A stretch of 64,000 bases of DNA from Chromatiaceae bacterium (GCA_024235255.1 JACKMT010000002.1:558001-622000); one strand, 5' to 3'; positions 52,015 through 61,627 are shown, counted from the stretch's first letter. The notes: generated by a model from the sequence alone, not told the origin. Numbers and translations are program-made.

Positions 52015-53022
52015 TCAAAGATTCGGGTCGACCAGCACCCGGCCCCGAATCTCTCCAGCCAGAATGGCTCTGGCGGCTGCTTCGACCTCCTCCAGTGAGA
52101 TGATTTTACTGATGCTTTGGTAGCTCTTCTGCGGCAGCAGTTCGCTCAGCCGGGACCAGGCTCTCTCACGCAGCGGGCGCGGTGTGGTTACCGACTCAGT
52201 CCCGCGCAGACTGACGTTGCGCAGAATGAAGGGCATCACCGAGGTGGTGAGCATGGCATCGCCGGCCAGCCCGGTTGCGGCCACAGCACCGCCGTACCTG
52301 GTCTCCGCCAGCACCCGGGCGAGCATCACCCCGCCCACCACGTCGATTCCGCCTGCCCAGCGCTGCGATTCGAGCGGACGCGGCGGCAGCGACATCTCCT
52401 CCCGGCTCAGCAACTGGGTCGCGCCCAACTCCCGCAGAAACGGATGGGTCGACGCGCGGCCGGTCACTGCCGCTACCTCGTACCCGAGTTGGCTCAACAG
52501 CACCACCGCGATGCTTCCCACGCCACCGGCTGCGCCGGTTACCACCACCGGACCGGAATCCGGCGTGATGCCAGCCTCCTCCAGCGTCATCACGCACAGC
52601 ATAGCGGTCAGCCCCGCAGAACCGATGATCATCGCACGCTTCGCATCCAGCCCCGCCGGCATGTGCACCAGCCACTCAGAGCGCACCCGGGCCCGCTGGG
52701 AAAAGCCGCCCCAATGGCGCTCACCCACACCCCAGCCGGTCAGCAGCACCTCCTCACCGGGATGGAAATCTTCGGAGCTGGAGTGCAACACCTTTCCGGC
52801 GAAATCGACACCCGGCACATGCGGATAACGGGCGACGATTTTGCCGCGCCCGGCAACCGCCAACCCGTCCTTGTAGTTGAGCGACGAGTATGTGATGCCG
52901 ACCAGCACCTCCCCTTCCGGCAGCTGATGCTCCGAAAGCTGCCTGATCTCGGCGCGGGTATCGCCATTTTCGCAGGTAACCACCAATGCCTTAAATCTGT
53001 CGCTCCTGACCATACCGTTCAT
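52015..53022 (-). CDS. YhdH/AcuI-type zinc-free medium-chain oxidoreductase
   Basis: A 335-residue quinone-oxidoreductase/acrylyl-CoA reductase family enzyme using NADPH. Visible are the GroES-like N-terminal region (SLNYKDGLAVAGRGKIVARYPHVPGVDFAGKV), VLLTGWGVGERHWGGF, the cofactor motif VTGAAGGVGSIAVVLLSQLGYEVAAVTGR, and RVLAETRYGGAVAATGLAGD. It reduces acrylyl-CoA or related enones in characterised members. It overlaps the upstream hydrolase gene by 4 bp (ATGA). Confidence 0.9.
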   Translation of the reverse strand: MNGMVRSDRFKALVVTCENGDTRAEIRQLSEHQLPEGEVLVGITYSSLNYKDGLAVAGRGKIVARYPHVPGVDFAGKVLHSSSEDFHPGEEVLLTGWGVGERHWGGFSQRARVRSEWLVHMPAGLDAKRAMIIGSAGLTAMLCVMTLEEAGITPDSGPVVVTGAAGGVGSIAVVLLSQLGYEVAAVTGRASTHPFLRELGATQLLSREEMSLPPRPLESQRWAGGIDVVGGVMLARVLAETRYGGAVAATGLAGDAMLTTSVMPFILRNVSLRGTESVTTPRPLRERAWSRLSELLPQKSYQSISKIISLEEVEAAARAILAGEIRGRVLVDPNL

Positions 53023-53816
53023 GAGCTGCGCAGCCTGCGTAATATATTCAGCAGCAATTTGCCATCCTTGCTTTCCAGGCCGTGATTGCCATCGCTCACA
53101 ATAACCGCGGACCGTCCGCGCAACTGCTCAACCAGATTCATATCCTGGCTCCAGGCCGGAACCACCAGATCGCCTACCCAGGATAGGCTTCCGTCCCGCA
53201 CTACCGACACATAGCGTGCCTGCGGGTGCGGTTGGCGATTCAACCAGAACAGCAGGCTGCCGGGCCGTTCCCGCACCAGATCGAAAAACAGCCCTTCTGA
53301 TCGGCCCAGTACGTCATACTCCTTCCCCAAAAAGCCGCTCGCCCAACCGAGCGGGCTTTGGCTCAGCGCCAGACCCAGCTCCGCACTTTCGGTGCCAAGA
53401 TGGGGGCTTGCAAACGTGATCAGCGCCGAAATCGCCTCCTCGGGATGCTGCACCATAAACAACCGCCCGAGCACGCCGCCGGCCGAATGACCCACCAGTA
53501 TCAGACTCTCGCCCGGCCGTGCTGCTTTAACTTTGTCGACATGCGCCTTCAACTGCGCCATCTGCCGCAGCAGCTGCGCATCCGTGGTCAGTTCGACGGT
53601 GAAGAATCGCGGGCCGGCCGGCGCCTTAACAGCGGTACTCGCAAGCGTTATCTGGCCGCCATCCAGCCAGCCAGCAGCGGTGAGCTCCTTGGTGATACCC
53701 GAGCTGCGCCAATCTGCGCCTTTCGACTGGTAACCCTGAATCAGGATAAGTGTCTCGGCACTGGCGGAAAACGTGCCCACCAGCAGAAATGCTGTCAACA
53801 ACCATCGCTGCCACAT
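53019..53816 (-). CDS. Secreted alpha/beta-hydrolase (lipase/esterase-like)
   Basis: Signal peptide WLLTAFLLVGTFSASA, then an alpha/beta-hydrolase fold with the nucleophile elbow GHSAGG preceded by LILV, an oxyanion region LILIQGYQSKGADW, and a late His in SDGNHGLESKDGK; the acid is probably the Asp of VGDLVVPAWSQD. A TTG codon sits 3 bp upstream of the chosen ATG; GGAGG at 6-bp spacing supports the ATG. It is co-transcribed and translationally coupled with the oxidoreductase. Substrate unknown. Confidence 0.83.
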   Translation of the reverse strand: MWQRWLLTAFLLVGTFSASAETLILIQGYQSKGADWRSSGITKELTAAGWLDGGQITLASTAVKAPAGPRFFTVELTTDAQLLRQMAQLKAHVDKVKAARPGESLILVGHSAGGVLGRLFMVQHPEEAISALITFASPHLGTESAELGLALSQSPLGWASGFLGKEYDVLGRSEGLFFDLVRERPGSLLFWLNRQPHPQARYVSVVRDGSLSWVGDLVVPAWSQDMNLVEQLRGRSAVIVSDGNHGLESKDGKLLLNILRRLRSS

Positions 53817-53919
53817 CAACTGCCTCCTCCGAAAATCCTATATGAACCTAGCGCCACTTGACCTGACACGGCCGCCGCCGGAAACTGGTCGCTCCCGCTG
53901 TTATCGAAGAACGAACCAG

Positions 53920-54303
53920 ATGTCCCGAACGTTTCTGCTGATTGGCGCCCTGAACGGCTTTCTCGCCGTGGCGCTGGGCGCATTCGGCGCGCACGCGCTG
54001 CGTCTGCGTATTCCACCCGATCTCTATACCGTATTCCAGACCGGTGTCCAATACCACAGCATCCATGCACTGGCCTTGCTGGCACTCGGACTGCTGGCGC
54101 TGCACCACCCCTCCAGGGTGTTGCAATGGAGCGGCTGGTTGATGAGTGCGGGTGTGCTGCTCTTCTGCGGCAGCCTCTATCTGATTGCACTGTTCGGCTA
54201 CAAATTTCTGGGAGTTGTCACACCTTTTGGCGGCGTTGCGTTCCTGCTTGCGTGGCTCGGCTTAACTACTGCGGCCTGGCGTCTGCGCCCCCTCTCCGGG
54301 TGA
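53920..54303 (+). CDS. DUF423 small membrane protein
   Basis: A 127-residue inner-membrane protein of the DUF423 (YgdD) family with four helices. The hallmark N terminus is LIGALNGFLAVALGAFGAHALR, followed by FQTGVQYHSIHALALLALGLLAL and SLYLIALFGYKFLGVVTPFGGVAFL. The frame is open for 49 codons upstream but the conserved start is the ATG of MSRTFLLIGA. Function unsettled. Confidence 0.9.
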   Translation: MSRTFLLIGALNGFLAVALGAFGAHALRLRIPPDLYTVFQTGVQYHSIHALALLALGLLALHHPSRVLQWSGWLMSAGVLLFCGSLYLIALFGYKFLGVVTPFGGVAFLLAWLGLTTAAWRLRPLSG

Positions 54304-54500
54304 TCCATGGGGTGTTCAACACTATAATCGATGCCAATGATCTGTCAGGCTCAAACAATGGATCTGACACCTGAGCATTGTCAGCCGGAGAGTTATTGCG
54401 CGGCCCCTGATTACAAAATTTTGGGCAGCTATAAAAAAGACAAAAAGGCGGCTATAGTAAAGTGCTTGTAACAAATATTGACCGGACGAGGACGAAATAG

Positions 54501-56342
54501 ATGGCAGATCACGAAATCCGCACGGTACGACTCGACGAAAACGAGGATTTCTCCGATACCCACTCCTACGGTCAGCGCATTGTCACTCCGATCCGCTTCT
54601 CCACCGATCCCAGAGACATCGGCTGGGTCCGAGAAAACATCCCCTGCCAGACCGCCTGCCCCGCCGATACTAATGTGCCGGCCTACATCCGCACCATCAT
54701 CGAAGAGCGTTATGGCCGTTCCTATGAGTTGAATCGCCTGGCCAATGTGCTCCCGGGAGTGCTTGGCAGGATCTGCTCAAGGCCCTGTGAGGCAGCCTGC
54801 CGCCACGGCTGGCCGGGTAATGGCGAGCCGGTTGCCATCTGTCATCTCAAACGGGTCGCCGCCGATCATAAGCAGCTGGGCCACCGCATTACCGAAAACC
54901 TCTACACCCCCACCGGCAAGACCATTGCCATCGTAGGCGCCGGACCTGCCGGACTTGCAGCTGCGCACGATCTGACCACACTGGGGCACGACGTCACCAT
55001 TTTCGAGCGGGAGAAACGGCCCGGCGGCATGCTCTCGTATGGTATACCCGAGTTTCGCCTGCCAAGAGATCTGCTGCAGCTGGAGATCCACAATGCCATT
55101 CGTCTTGGCGTCGATCTGAAAACCGGCGTCAGCATCGGCACCGGTGAAAACGATATCAAAGTCACCGACCTGCTGCGGGAGTACGACGCTGTGCTGCTGG
55201 CAACCGGCTGTGCATCCGCTATCCCGCTGCCGCTGCGCAATGTTGGTTCGGGCGAAGATATCTCCACACGGATTGAGGGCGTCGAGAACGGCCTGGATTT
55301 TCTGATGGAGCTGCACCGTGGCGAGACCAAGCGGGTGGGCAGAAGGGTTGCCGTAGTCGGCGCCGGCTTTACTGCCCTCGACTGTGCACGGGTAGCCAAA
55401 AGGCTGGGGGCGGAGGAGGTGGCAATCCACATCCGCACCACCGAGGAGTATATCCCTGTCACCAAAGACGAGATTCACGAAGCCAAGCGTGAAGGCATCA
55501 GTATTCACGGACTGCGTACCCCGGTTGAGCTTTTACTGGATGAAGCGGGCAGATTCTGCGGCGTTAAATTCGTCCAGAACCGGCTGGGCGGCTGGCGCAG
55601 CGGCGGGCGCCGCCAGGCGATTCCCATCGAAGGATCGGAATTTGACGAACCCTGCGACACGCTGCTGATCGCTATCGGACAGCGAACCGTTACCGAAATT
55701 CTTGATGTCCAGGTCGACCTCGACCGCTGGGGCAACGTACGCTTGGGCGAGGACGGCATGACCTCTATTCCCGGCCTCTTCTCTGCCGGCGATTTCGTCA
55801 ACGGGGCAAGTACCGTAGTCGAGGCGGTGGGTCATGCGCGCAATCTGTCGGTCAAAATGGATGCCTGGTTGATGGGCCGCGTGCGGCGTAAAAAGGTGGT
55901 AAAGATCTCTTCCGTCGATGCACCGCTCAGACAACGCTCCTTCGATTTCATTCCTCGCCAGGAGATGCCCACCGAGCCGCTCAGCGAGCGTATTCACTCC
56001 GGTGTCAAGGAGGTTGAAATGGGGTACGACCTGAAACTGGGCATAGAGGAGGCAAAACGCTGCTACCTCTGCTACCACAAGTATGAGATTGATGTCGACA
56101 ACTGCACCTACTGCCGGGCCTGCATCGAAGTGGCGCCGCGCAACTGCATCAAGATGGTGGACGGTGTGGATATCAAACCTGACGGCACCTACGGTGCGCT
56201 GCACGAAGCCAACGAATGGGACAAGGTGGGGGCAATCTGGGTCGACAACAACGAATGCATTCGTTGCGGAGCCTGTTACAAAGTCTGTCCGACCAAATGC
56301 ATCTCGATCACCCGCAATGAGATTTTTTACCAGGACCTGTGA
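54501..56342 (+). CDS. GltD-like FAD/NAD(P)-dependent Fe-S flavoprotein of the Kor cluster
   Basis: A 613-residue protein like the glutamate-synthase small subunit. The N-terminal cysteine domain is CQTACPADTNVPAY, then ICSRPCEAACRHG. FAD binding is AIVGAGPAGLAAAHDL, then GGMLSYGIPEFRLP. The NAD(P) site is VAVVGAGFTALDCARVAKRLG. The C-terminal ferredoxin domain has CTYCRACIEVAPRNC, which spaces its last Cys unusually, and CIRCGACYKVCPTKC. In Azoarcus/Thauera-type 2-oxoglutarate oxidoreductases an FAD subunit passes electrons between ferredoxin-type subunits and NAD(P); this protein fits that role. The next gene overlaps by spacing (2 bp), so it is co-expressed with korA and korB. GAGG precedes the ATG. 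Confidence 0.87.
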   Translation: MADHEIRTVRLDENEDFSDTHSYGQRIVTPIRFSTDPRDIGWVRENIPCQTACPADTNVPAYIRTIIEERYGRSYELNRLANVLPGVLGRICSRPCEAACRHGWPGNGEPVAICHLKRVAADHKQLGHRITENLYTPTGKTIAIVGAGPAGLAAAHDLTTLGHDVTIFEREKRPGGMLSYGIPEFRLPRDLLQLEIHNAIRLGVDLKTGVSIGTGENDIKVTDLLREYDAVLLATGCASAIPLPLRNVGSGEDISTRIEGVENGLDFLMELHRGETKRVGRRVAVVGAGFTALDCARVAKRLGAEEVAIHIRTTEEYIPVTKDEIHEAKREGISIHGLRTPVELLLDEAGRFCGVKFVQNRLGGWRSGGRRQAIPIEGSEFDEPCDTLLIAIGQRTVTEILDVQVDLDRWGNVRLGEDGMTSIPGLFSAGDFVNGASTVVEAVGHARNLSVKMDAWLMGRVRRKKVVKISSVDAPLRQRSFDFIPRQEMPTEPLSERIHSGVKEVEMGYDLKLGIEEAKRCYLCYHKYEIDVDNCTYCRACIEVAPRNCIKMVDGVDIKPDGTYGALHEANEWDKVGAIWVDNNECIRCGACYKVCPTKCISITRNEIFYQDL

Positions 56343-56344
56343 CC

Positions 56345-57376
56345 ATGGGCTCAAATCAGCACTACGTAATCATAGGCAATGGCGTCGCCGGCAATGAGGC
56401 GGCCTATTTCCTGCGCCAACGCGATCCGGAGAGCCGCATCACCATCATCACGGCGGGCCGGCTGCTGTTCTACAGCCGTTACGAGCTGCCGCGTCTGTTT
56501 CACGAAAGCTGCGACTGGCGGGACTTTCTGGTTAACCCGGTCGAATATTACGTGAACAACCGCATCAACGTGCGGCGCAACAGTTTCGTCACCCATGTGG
56601 ACGCTCAGCGCAGGACGCTGAGTCTGGCGCACAAGGAGGATATCACCTACAGCCAGCTGCTGGTGGCCAGTGGCGGCGCCTCCTATCTGCCGGCGGAACT
56701 GGATGAGTTCGCCCCGCTGCTGAACGGGTTTAATCTCTATTCGGCCGCCTGCAAGGTGCGGGACATTCTGCCGAAACAGGGGAAGGTGGTGATGCTGGGC
56801 GGAGACGTTCTCGGACTCGATCTGGCGCGCAATTTGATCCGGGAGGGTTATCAAGTGATTCTGGTAACCAGCGAGCATACTTTCTGGCCGCACCGCGTGG
56901 ATTCGGCTGAACGAACGCTTTTCCTCGGCACGCTCAGAGAGATGGGTGTGGAGGTGATCGAGGATGTCAGAATCGAACAGATCGAGCAGGGGGCGCCCGG
57001 CATGTCGGCACGGCACATTTTGTTCGACAACGGCCGCGAGCTATTCGCCGATGTGGTGATGCCCTTTTTCGGACTGCTGCCCGCAGCAGACTTCATGATG
57101 GGTTCGGGCGTCGACTTCGAGCGCGGGCTGCTGGTCAGCACCAACCTGCGCACCACCGACCAGAACATCTGGGCTGCCGGTGACGTATGCCAGATCTGGT
57201 CGCCCGAGGAGAATCAGTACCGCTTCTATTACGGCTGGAAAAACGTCAAGAAAATGGGCGAGATCGCGGCAAGAAACATGACCGGCGACGATATTCACTG
57301 GGAAACGGCAACCGATCAGAAGCTGTTCATCGATAAGCATAAACAGCTGGTTTCTCCCTATTGGGAACATGACTAG
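56345..57376 (+). CDS. FAD/NAD(P)-binding oxidoreductase (NirB/rubredoxin-reductase-like) of the Kor cluster
   Basis: A 343-residue pyridine nucleotide-disulfide oxidoreductase-fold flavoprotein. The FAD site is YVIIGNGVAGNEAAYFLR, the NAD site is GKVVMLGGDVLGLDLARNLIREGYQV, and the second FAD site is NIWAAGDVCQIW. There is no CxxC redox-active disulfide. CRGELPRLFHE-type sequence (SRYELPRLFHESCDW) matches the nitrite-reductase/assimilatory flavin domain class. The ATG lies 2 bp after the previous stop; 9 bp separate its end from the fused KorA gene. It is likely a second electron-transfer flavoprotein of the complex. Confidence 0.85.
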   Translation: MGSNQHYVIIGNGVAGNEAAYFLRQRDPESRITIITAGRLLFYSRYELPRLFHESCDWRDFLVNPVEYYVNNRINVRRNSFVTHVDAQRRTLSLAHKEDITYSQLLVASGGASYLPAELDEFAPLLNGFNLYSAACKVRDILPKQGKVVMLGGDVLGLDLARNLIREGYQVILVTSEHTFWPHRVDSAERTLFLGTLREMGVEVIEDVRIEQIEQGAPGMSARHILFDNGRELFADVVMPFFGLLPAADFMMGSGVDFERGLLVSTNLRTTDQNIWAAGDVCQIWSPEENQYRFYYGWKNVKKMGEIAARNMTGDDIHWETATDQKLFIDKHKQLVSPYWEHD

Positions 57377-57385
57377 GGCAGCACA

Positions 57386-59179
57386 ATGAAAGAGACCGAT
57401 ATCCAACTGATGTTTTGCGGCTCCGCGGGCGACGGCACCATCGCAGTGGGGGACATCTTCAAGCGCGCCATGGCCAGGGCGGGCTACAAAGTCATCGCGT
57501 TCGACATCTACCCGCCGGAGATCCGCGGCTTCGGCAAGTGTATTTCGCGGGTGCGGGTCACCTCCCGGCAGGCTTACTCCCTGAAGCATGCATCCGATGT
57601 GCTGGTGTCGTTAAACGACAGCTATGCCATCCCGCATGTCTCCGAGGTGAGGGATTTCGGCAGCGTGATCTACGACAACGCACCGATCACGTCGATGGCC
57701 GAGGGTGAGCATATCTCCGGCCATCTGCTGCCGGGGCAGCTGCCCTATGGGCTGCGTATGCGCGAAATCAGCGATCAGACCACCGGCGGCTCCAAATCGA
57801 AGAACATCGTCGCATTGGGCTATCTCGCCGGGCTGTTCGGCATTAGCCGGGAACCTTTCCATCTGATTATCAAGGACAAGTTCAAGACCAAAGATCAGAG
57901 CATCAGCGAGTCGAACCTGCTCGCCTTCGATACCGCCTATACGGAGGGCGCCTCCACCTTCCGCCTCGACTTTATCGAATGGGGCGCGCCGGAGCGCCAG
58001 GAGATCGGCGGCAAGGTGCAGATGATGACCGGCAATGCAGCCGTGGTGCGCGGCTGCCTCGATGCCGGGATCGACTGCTTTTTCGGCTATCCCATCACCC
58101 CGGCAACGTCGATCATGGAACGGCTCGCCACCGAGCTTCCGCGGCGGGGTGGGCGCCTGCTGCAGACCGAGGACGAAATCTCCGCGATAGCCGCCACCAT
58201 CGGCGCCGGCTATACAGGTGTAAGAGCGGCTACCGCCACTTCCGGCCCAGGCCTCGCGTTGATGGTGGAGATGCTGGGACTGGGTGTGATTGCGGAGGTG
58301 CCGTCGGTGATCTTCTGCTCCCAGCGCGGCGGTCCATCCACCGGCATGCCGACCAAGACCGAACAGTCGGATCTGCATCTGGCAGTATATGGCGGCGCCG
58401 GGGATGCACAACGCATCGTGCTCGCTCCCACCAATGTTGAAGGCGCCTACCGCTGTGCCGGGAAAGCGTTCGAAATGGCAGAAAAATACCAGACCCCGGT
58501 GATCGTGCTGCTCGATCTCTATCTCTCCAATCGCTACGAAACCGTGGTACTGCCACGCCAGAATCCGTTCGAGGCGGACAGCTCCAAACACCGTAGTAAT
58601 GTGGAGCGCGGCGTACCCTACCAGCGGTTTGCGCTGACGGAGGACAACATCAGTCCCAGAACCGTGCCCGGAGAGGAGGGCGGTGTACATGTTATTACCG
58701 GCCTGGAGCACAACGAGTTGGGCCGGCCGAACGACCAGTCGGAGATGCACAACCGGATGAGTGAAAAGCGGCATAAAAAGCTGCTCGCCGCACTCGACCA
58801 CCCCGGCATCACCATTCACAAGCGCTTCGGCGACACAGGCCAGGTGGATGTCGGCATCCTGGGCTGGGGTTCCACCATCGGTGAGATACTGGAGGCGATG
58901 CTGATGGCGCAGGCTGAGGGTATCCGCTGTTCGGTGATGAAGGTGGTGATGCTCTCGCCACTGCCAAATGAACCGATCCGGGCGTTTTTCTCCGACTGCA
59001 GGGAAGTGTTGATCCCGGAACTCAACTACGAAGGCCAGTTCGCCAATCTGGTGGCGGCAGCTGTCCCCAAGCCGTTTACCCGTCTCAACCGGGTGCCAGG
59101 CGTACCGATGCAGGTGGCGGACATACTGGAGCAGATCAGGTGTCTCGCCGAGCGCACCAAATCGTCCAGCGCCGCATGA
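57386..59179 (+). CDS. korA: 2-oxoglutarate/2-oxoacid:acceptor oxidoreductase, fused gamma-alpha subunit
   Basis: A 597-residue fused subunit. Residues 1-190 are the gamma domain (FCGSAGDGTIAVGDIFKRAM; FDIYPPEIRGFGKC). Residues about 205-590 are the alpha domain (GYPITPATSIMERLATELP; QTEDEISAIAATIGAGYTG; TATSGPGLALMVEMLGLG; CSQRGGPSTGMPTKTEQSDL). This fusion is the usual form of 2-oxoglutarate- and some pyruvate:ferredoxin oxidoreductases. The enzyme interconverts 2-oxoglutarate and succinyl-CoA + CO2. Operation in the reductive direction is plausible in an autotroph but not provable here. 2-oxoglutarate preference is assigned by overall family resemblance. Confidence 0.9.
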   Translation: MKETDIQLMFCGSAGDGTIAVGDIFKRAMARAGYKVIAFDIYPPEIRGFGKCISRVRVTSRQAYSLKHASDVLVSLNDSYAIPHVSEVRDFGSVIYDNAPITSMAEGEHISGHLLPGQLPYGLRMREISDQTTGGSKSKNIVALGYLAGLFGISREPFHLIIKDKFKTKDQSISESNLLAFDTAYTEGASTFRLDFIEWGAPERQEIGGKVQMMTGNAAVVRGCLDAGIDCFFGYPITPATSIMERLATELPRRGGRLLQTEDEISAIAATIGAGYTGVRAATATSGPGLALMVEMLGLGVIAEVPSVIFCSQRGGPSTGMPTKTEQSDLHLAVYGGAGDAQRIVLAPTNVEGAYRCAGKAFEMAEKYQTPVIVLLDLYLSNRYETVVLPRQNPFEADSSKHRSNVERGVPYQRFALTEDNISPRTVPGEEGGVHVITGLEHNELGRPNDQSEMHNRMSEKRHKKLLAALDHPGITIHKRFGDTGQVDVGILGWGSTIGEILEAMLMAQAEGIRCSVMKVVMLSPLPNEPIRAFFSDCREVLIPELNYEGQFANLVAAAVPKPFTRLNRVPGVPMQVADILEQIRCLAERTKSSSAA

Positions 59180-59226
59180 ACGCGACCGACCGGAATGGCA
59201 CTTAATCTTAAAGTTAAAAAAACCTC

Positions 59227-59296
59227 GTCATTCCGGCGAAAGCCGGAATCCAGTAAGCACTTGAGTTCTCTGGATCCTGGCCTTCGCCAGGATGAC
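59227..59296. repeat. Palindromic dispersed repeat (REP-like) between korA and korB
   Basis: About 70 bp: GTCATTCC...GGAATCCAG pairs with CTGGAT...GGATGAC. Each half also has an internal hairpin (CCGGC-GAAA-GCCGG; CTGGC-CTTC-GCCAG). The GTCATTCCGGCGAAAGCCGG unit is a common dispersed palindrome in proteobacterial genomes. It lies in the 222-bp spacer between the two subunit genes. Confidence 0.8.
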
Positions 59297-59401
59297 ATGC
59301 GCCATTTTTATAAAGTGATTCTGGACGGAAATTAACTAAGCACCACTAGCGACAGACCGCAAAATTCGTTTCAACCTAACTGTTTAACAGAGGCTAGATC
59401 C

Positions 59402-60280
59402 ATGGGCAATCTCAGACAACCGGTCTATCTGGAAGAGAAACTGCAACAGGTGCGCGAAAGCGGGCGCCTCAATATCCGCTCCAAAGCGCTGCCCACCTGG
59501 TGCCCAGGCTGCGGCTACTTCAGCATTGTCGACGGGGTGGCGATGGCGATCAACAAACTGCAGATCAGCCAGAAGGATGTCACTGTTGTTTCCGGTATCG
59601 GCTGCGCATCGCGCTTTCCGTTCTTTCTGGAAACCTATGGTTTTCATACGTTGCATGGCCGCACGCTGCCGGTGGCAACCGGCATCAAGGTAGCCAATGA
59701 CAAACTGACGGTATTGGCGATCGGCGGCGACGGCGACGCCTTCGCGATTGGCGGTGCTCACATTCCGCACGCCGCCAGACGCAACGTGGATATCACCTAT
59801 CTGGTTTTCGACAACGGCATCTACGGTCTTACCAAGGGCCAGACCTCGCCCACTTCGGTGCTCGGATTCACCACCAGCACCTCGCCCTACAAGAATCAGG
59901 ACCAGCCGTTGAATCCGCTGATGATGATGCTCTCTTACGGCACCAGCTGGGTCGGCCAGAGCTACGCGGGCGATCCGCGCCATCTGAGTCAGATGATCAC
60001 CCAGGCGATCGCGCACCGGGGCTTCTCCTACCTGCATATCCTCTCGCCCTGCGTGACGTTTGACAAAACCTCCAAGACCTATACCAACCTGAAGGCACAG
60101 GTGCGCCTGCTGCCCGATGACCATGACAGTTCCGATAAGATGGCGGCGATGAAATTCGCGATGGATGCCGACAATCCGCCGATCGGGCTGTTTTACCGGG
60201 AATCGCGGCCGACCCTGTCCGACAATCTGGACCTGATTGTCGAGAGCGCCCGCGGGCGGGGTGCGCGTGCAACGATTTGA
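59402..60280 (+). CDS. korB: 2-oxoglutarate/2-oxoacid:acceptor oxidoreductase beta subunit
   Basis: The TPP-binding beta subunit, 292 aa. TWCPGCGYFSIVDGVAMAI binds cofactor/cluster, VSGIGCASRFPFF holds a further Cys, and GGDGDAFAIGGAHIPHAARRNVDITYLVFDNGIYGLTKGQTSPTS is the complete TPP/Mg2+ GDGD...N motif. It partners the fused gamma-alpha subunit 222 bp upstream. It has no fused ferredoxin domain, so electrons should pass to the two flavoproteins encoded upstream or to free ferredoxin. Confidence 0.92.
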   Translation: MGNLRQPVYLEEKLQQVRESGRLNIRSKALPTWCPGCGYFSIVDGVAMAINKLQISQKDVTVVSGIGCASRFPFFLETYGFHTLHGRTLPVATGIKVANDKLTVLAIGGDGDAFAIGGAHIPHAARRNVDITYLVFDNGIYGLTKGQTSPTSVLGFTTSTSPYKNQDQPLNPLMMMLSYGTSWVGQSYAGDPRHLSQMITQAIAHRGFSYLHILSPCVTFDKTSKTYTNLKAQVRLLPDDHDSSDKMAAMKFAMDADNPPIGLFYRESRPTLSDNLDLIVESARGRGARATI

Positions 60281-60319
60281 CGCGCTGAACCGCCCCTCAA
60301 TCAAGCAGCGCGGCAACAG

Positions 60320-61612
60320 CTAGTGAGCGGCGATCCGCTTTAGCCGCCTTACCGCAAAAAACACTGTCGTAATCACAAAAGGTATGGCGATGCCGACACC
60401 CAGCTCCACGTTGACGCCGACTCCGGCTGATTTAACCGCCTTCAGTCCATATCCCACCATGCCCAGCAAGTAGTAACTGAGCACCACGACGGAGAGGCCC
60501 TCCACCGTCTCCTGCATTCTGAGCTGCAAGGAGGCGCGCTTGTCCATCGATTTGAGCAGATCCCTGCTTTGCCCCTCCATACTGACATCGACCCGGGTGC
60601 GCAACAGATTGGAGGTGCGGGTTACCCGTGTCGACAAAGCCTGGATACGCTGATCCACAGAGCGGCAGGTCTGCATCGCCGGCGCCAGACGCCGTTCCAG
60701 GAACTCGTGCAGCGTTTGCACGCCCTGAATTCGATCCTCCCGCAGATCAGCCAGGCGTTGCTGGATAATGTCGTAATAGGCCGCGGCGGCACTGAACCGG
60801 TAGCTGCTGCTTGAGGAGATCTGCTCCACCTCCGCCGCCAGACCGGTCAGCTCGGCAAGCGCCCGCTGTTCATCCTCCAGATTATCGATCCCGACAATCC
60901 CACTGGTCAGTGTACTGAGCGACTGATCCAGCCGTCCGAGTCGCTGCCCGTACTGCTGGGCCAGAGGAAAGGCAAGCAGCGCCAGCAGCCGATACTGCTC
61001 GATTTCACACAGGCGTTGGATCAGCCGCCCCGCCTGCCGGCTGCGCAGACTGCGGTCCTGGATCAGAAAACGGCTGAATCCGTCTGCATGGATACGAAAG
61101 TCGGTCCATGCCTGAGCTGCGCCGCCGGTAACGACCGAACCGGTAACGGTGTTACTGGCAAATAACCTGGCCAGCTCTTCGATCTTCTGTCTGGGGTAGT
61201 CGCTGGGCGCCAGCGCCACATGGGTCGCGGTCAATATCTCACCGGGCAGCTGCGCCAGCCACTCACGCGGCACGCGCCCGATGGCGGGCTCCTGAAATGG
61301 CTGATCAAAGGGTGCGCTGTGAAAAAAGGTATAGGAGGAGAACTCGCTGTGACGTTCCCATTTCAACCGGAACGTCCCCATATCGGCACTGAAATGCCGC
61401 GCTGCCGGAGAGATCGGCGGCACCGCGAAACGCTCGCAGAGCGCACTAATCGACGTGCGCTCTTCGGGCAGCCGTGTCTCGTCCGACAGCAGCGCCAGGT
61501 GGCTCGCCTGGAGCGGCGCAGTCAGCTGTTCATAGGGCCGGGCGTGGACCTCATTCGACAACTGATTGCGCAACGGGTGATTGGCAATACCTACGGTCTC
61601 TGCTGGTAACAT
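60320..61612 (-). CDS. DUF3422 membrane-anchored protein
   Basis: A 430-residue protein of the DUF3422 family. The N terminus HPLRNQLSNEVHARPYEQL is the family hallmark, followed by FRLKWERHSEFSSYTFF. A long helical/coiled-coil middle (LAEVEQISSSSSYRFSAAAAYYDIIQQRL) leads to two C-terminal membrane helices (GLSVVVLSYYLLGMVGYGL; LGVGIAIPFVITTVFFAVRRL). Proteins of this family are common in proteobacteria and uncharacterised. It lies 15 bp downstream of the channel-like gene on the same strand, so the two are probably co-transcribed. Confidence 0.88.
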   Translation of the reverse strand: MLPAETVGIANHPLRNQLSNEVHARPYEQLTAPLQASHLALLSDETRLPEERTSISALCERFAVPPISPAARHFSADMGTFRLKWERHSEFSSYTFFHSAPFDQPFQEPAIGRVPREWLAQLPGEILTATHVALAPSDYPRQKIEELARLFASNTVTGSVVTGGAAQAWTDFRIHADGFSRFLIQDRSLRSRQAGRLIQRLCEIEQYRLLALLAFPLAQQYGQRLGRLDQSLSTLTSGIVGIDNLEDEQRALAELTGLAAEVEQISSSSSYRFSAAAAYYDIIQQRLADLREDRIQGVQTLHEFLERRLAPAMQTCRSVDQRIQALSTRVTRTSNLLRTRVDVSMEGQSRDLLKSMDKRASLQLRMQETVEGLSVVVLSYYLLGMVGYGLKAVKSAGVGVNVELGVGIAIPFVITTVFFAVRRLKRIAAH

Positions 61613-61627
61613 GCGCTAGTGCCTTTT

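Noticed and set aside
57611..58819. Minus-strand 402-codon frame opposite korA
   Set aside because: Antisense to a strongly supported gene, with no recognisable domain and no start signal.
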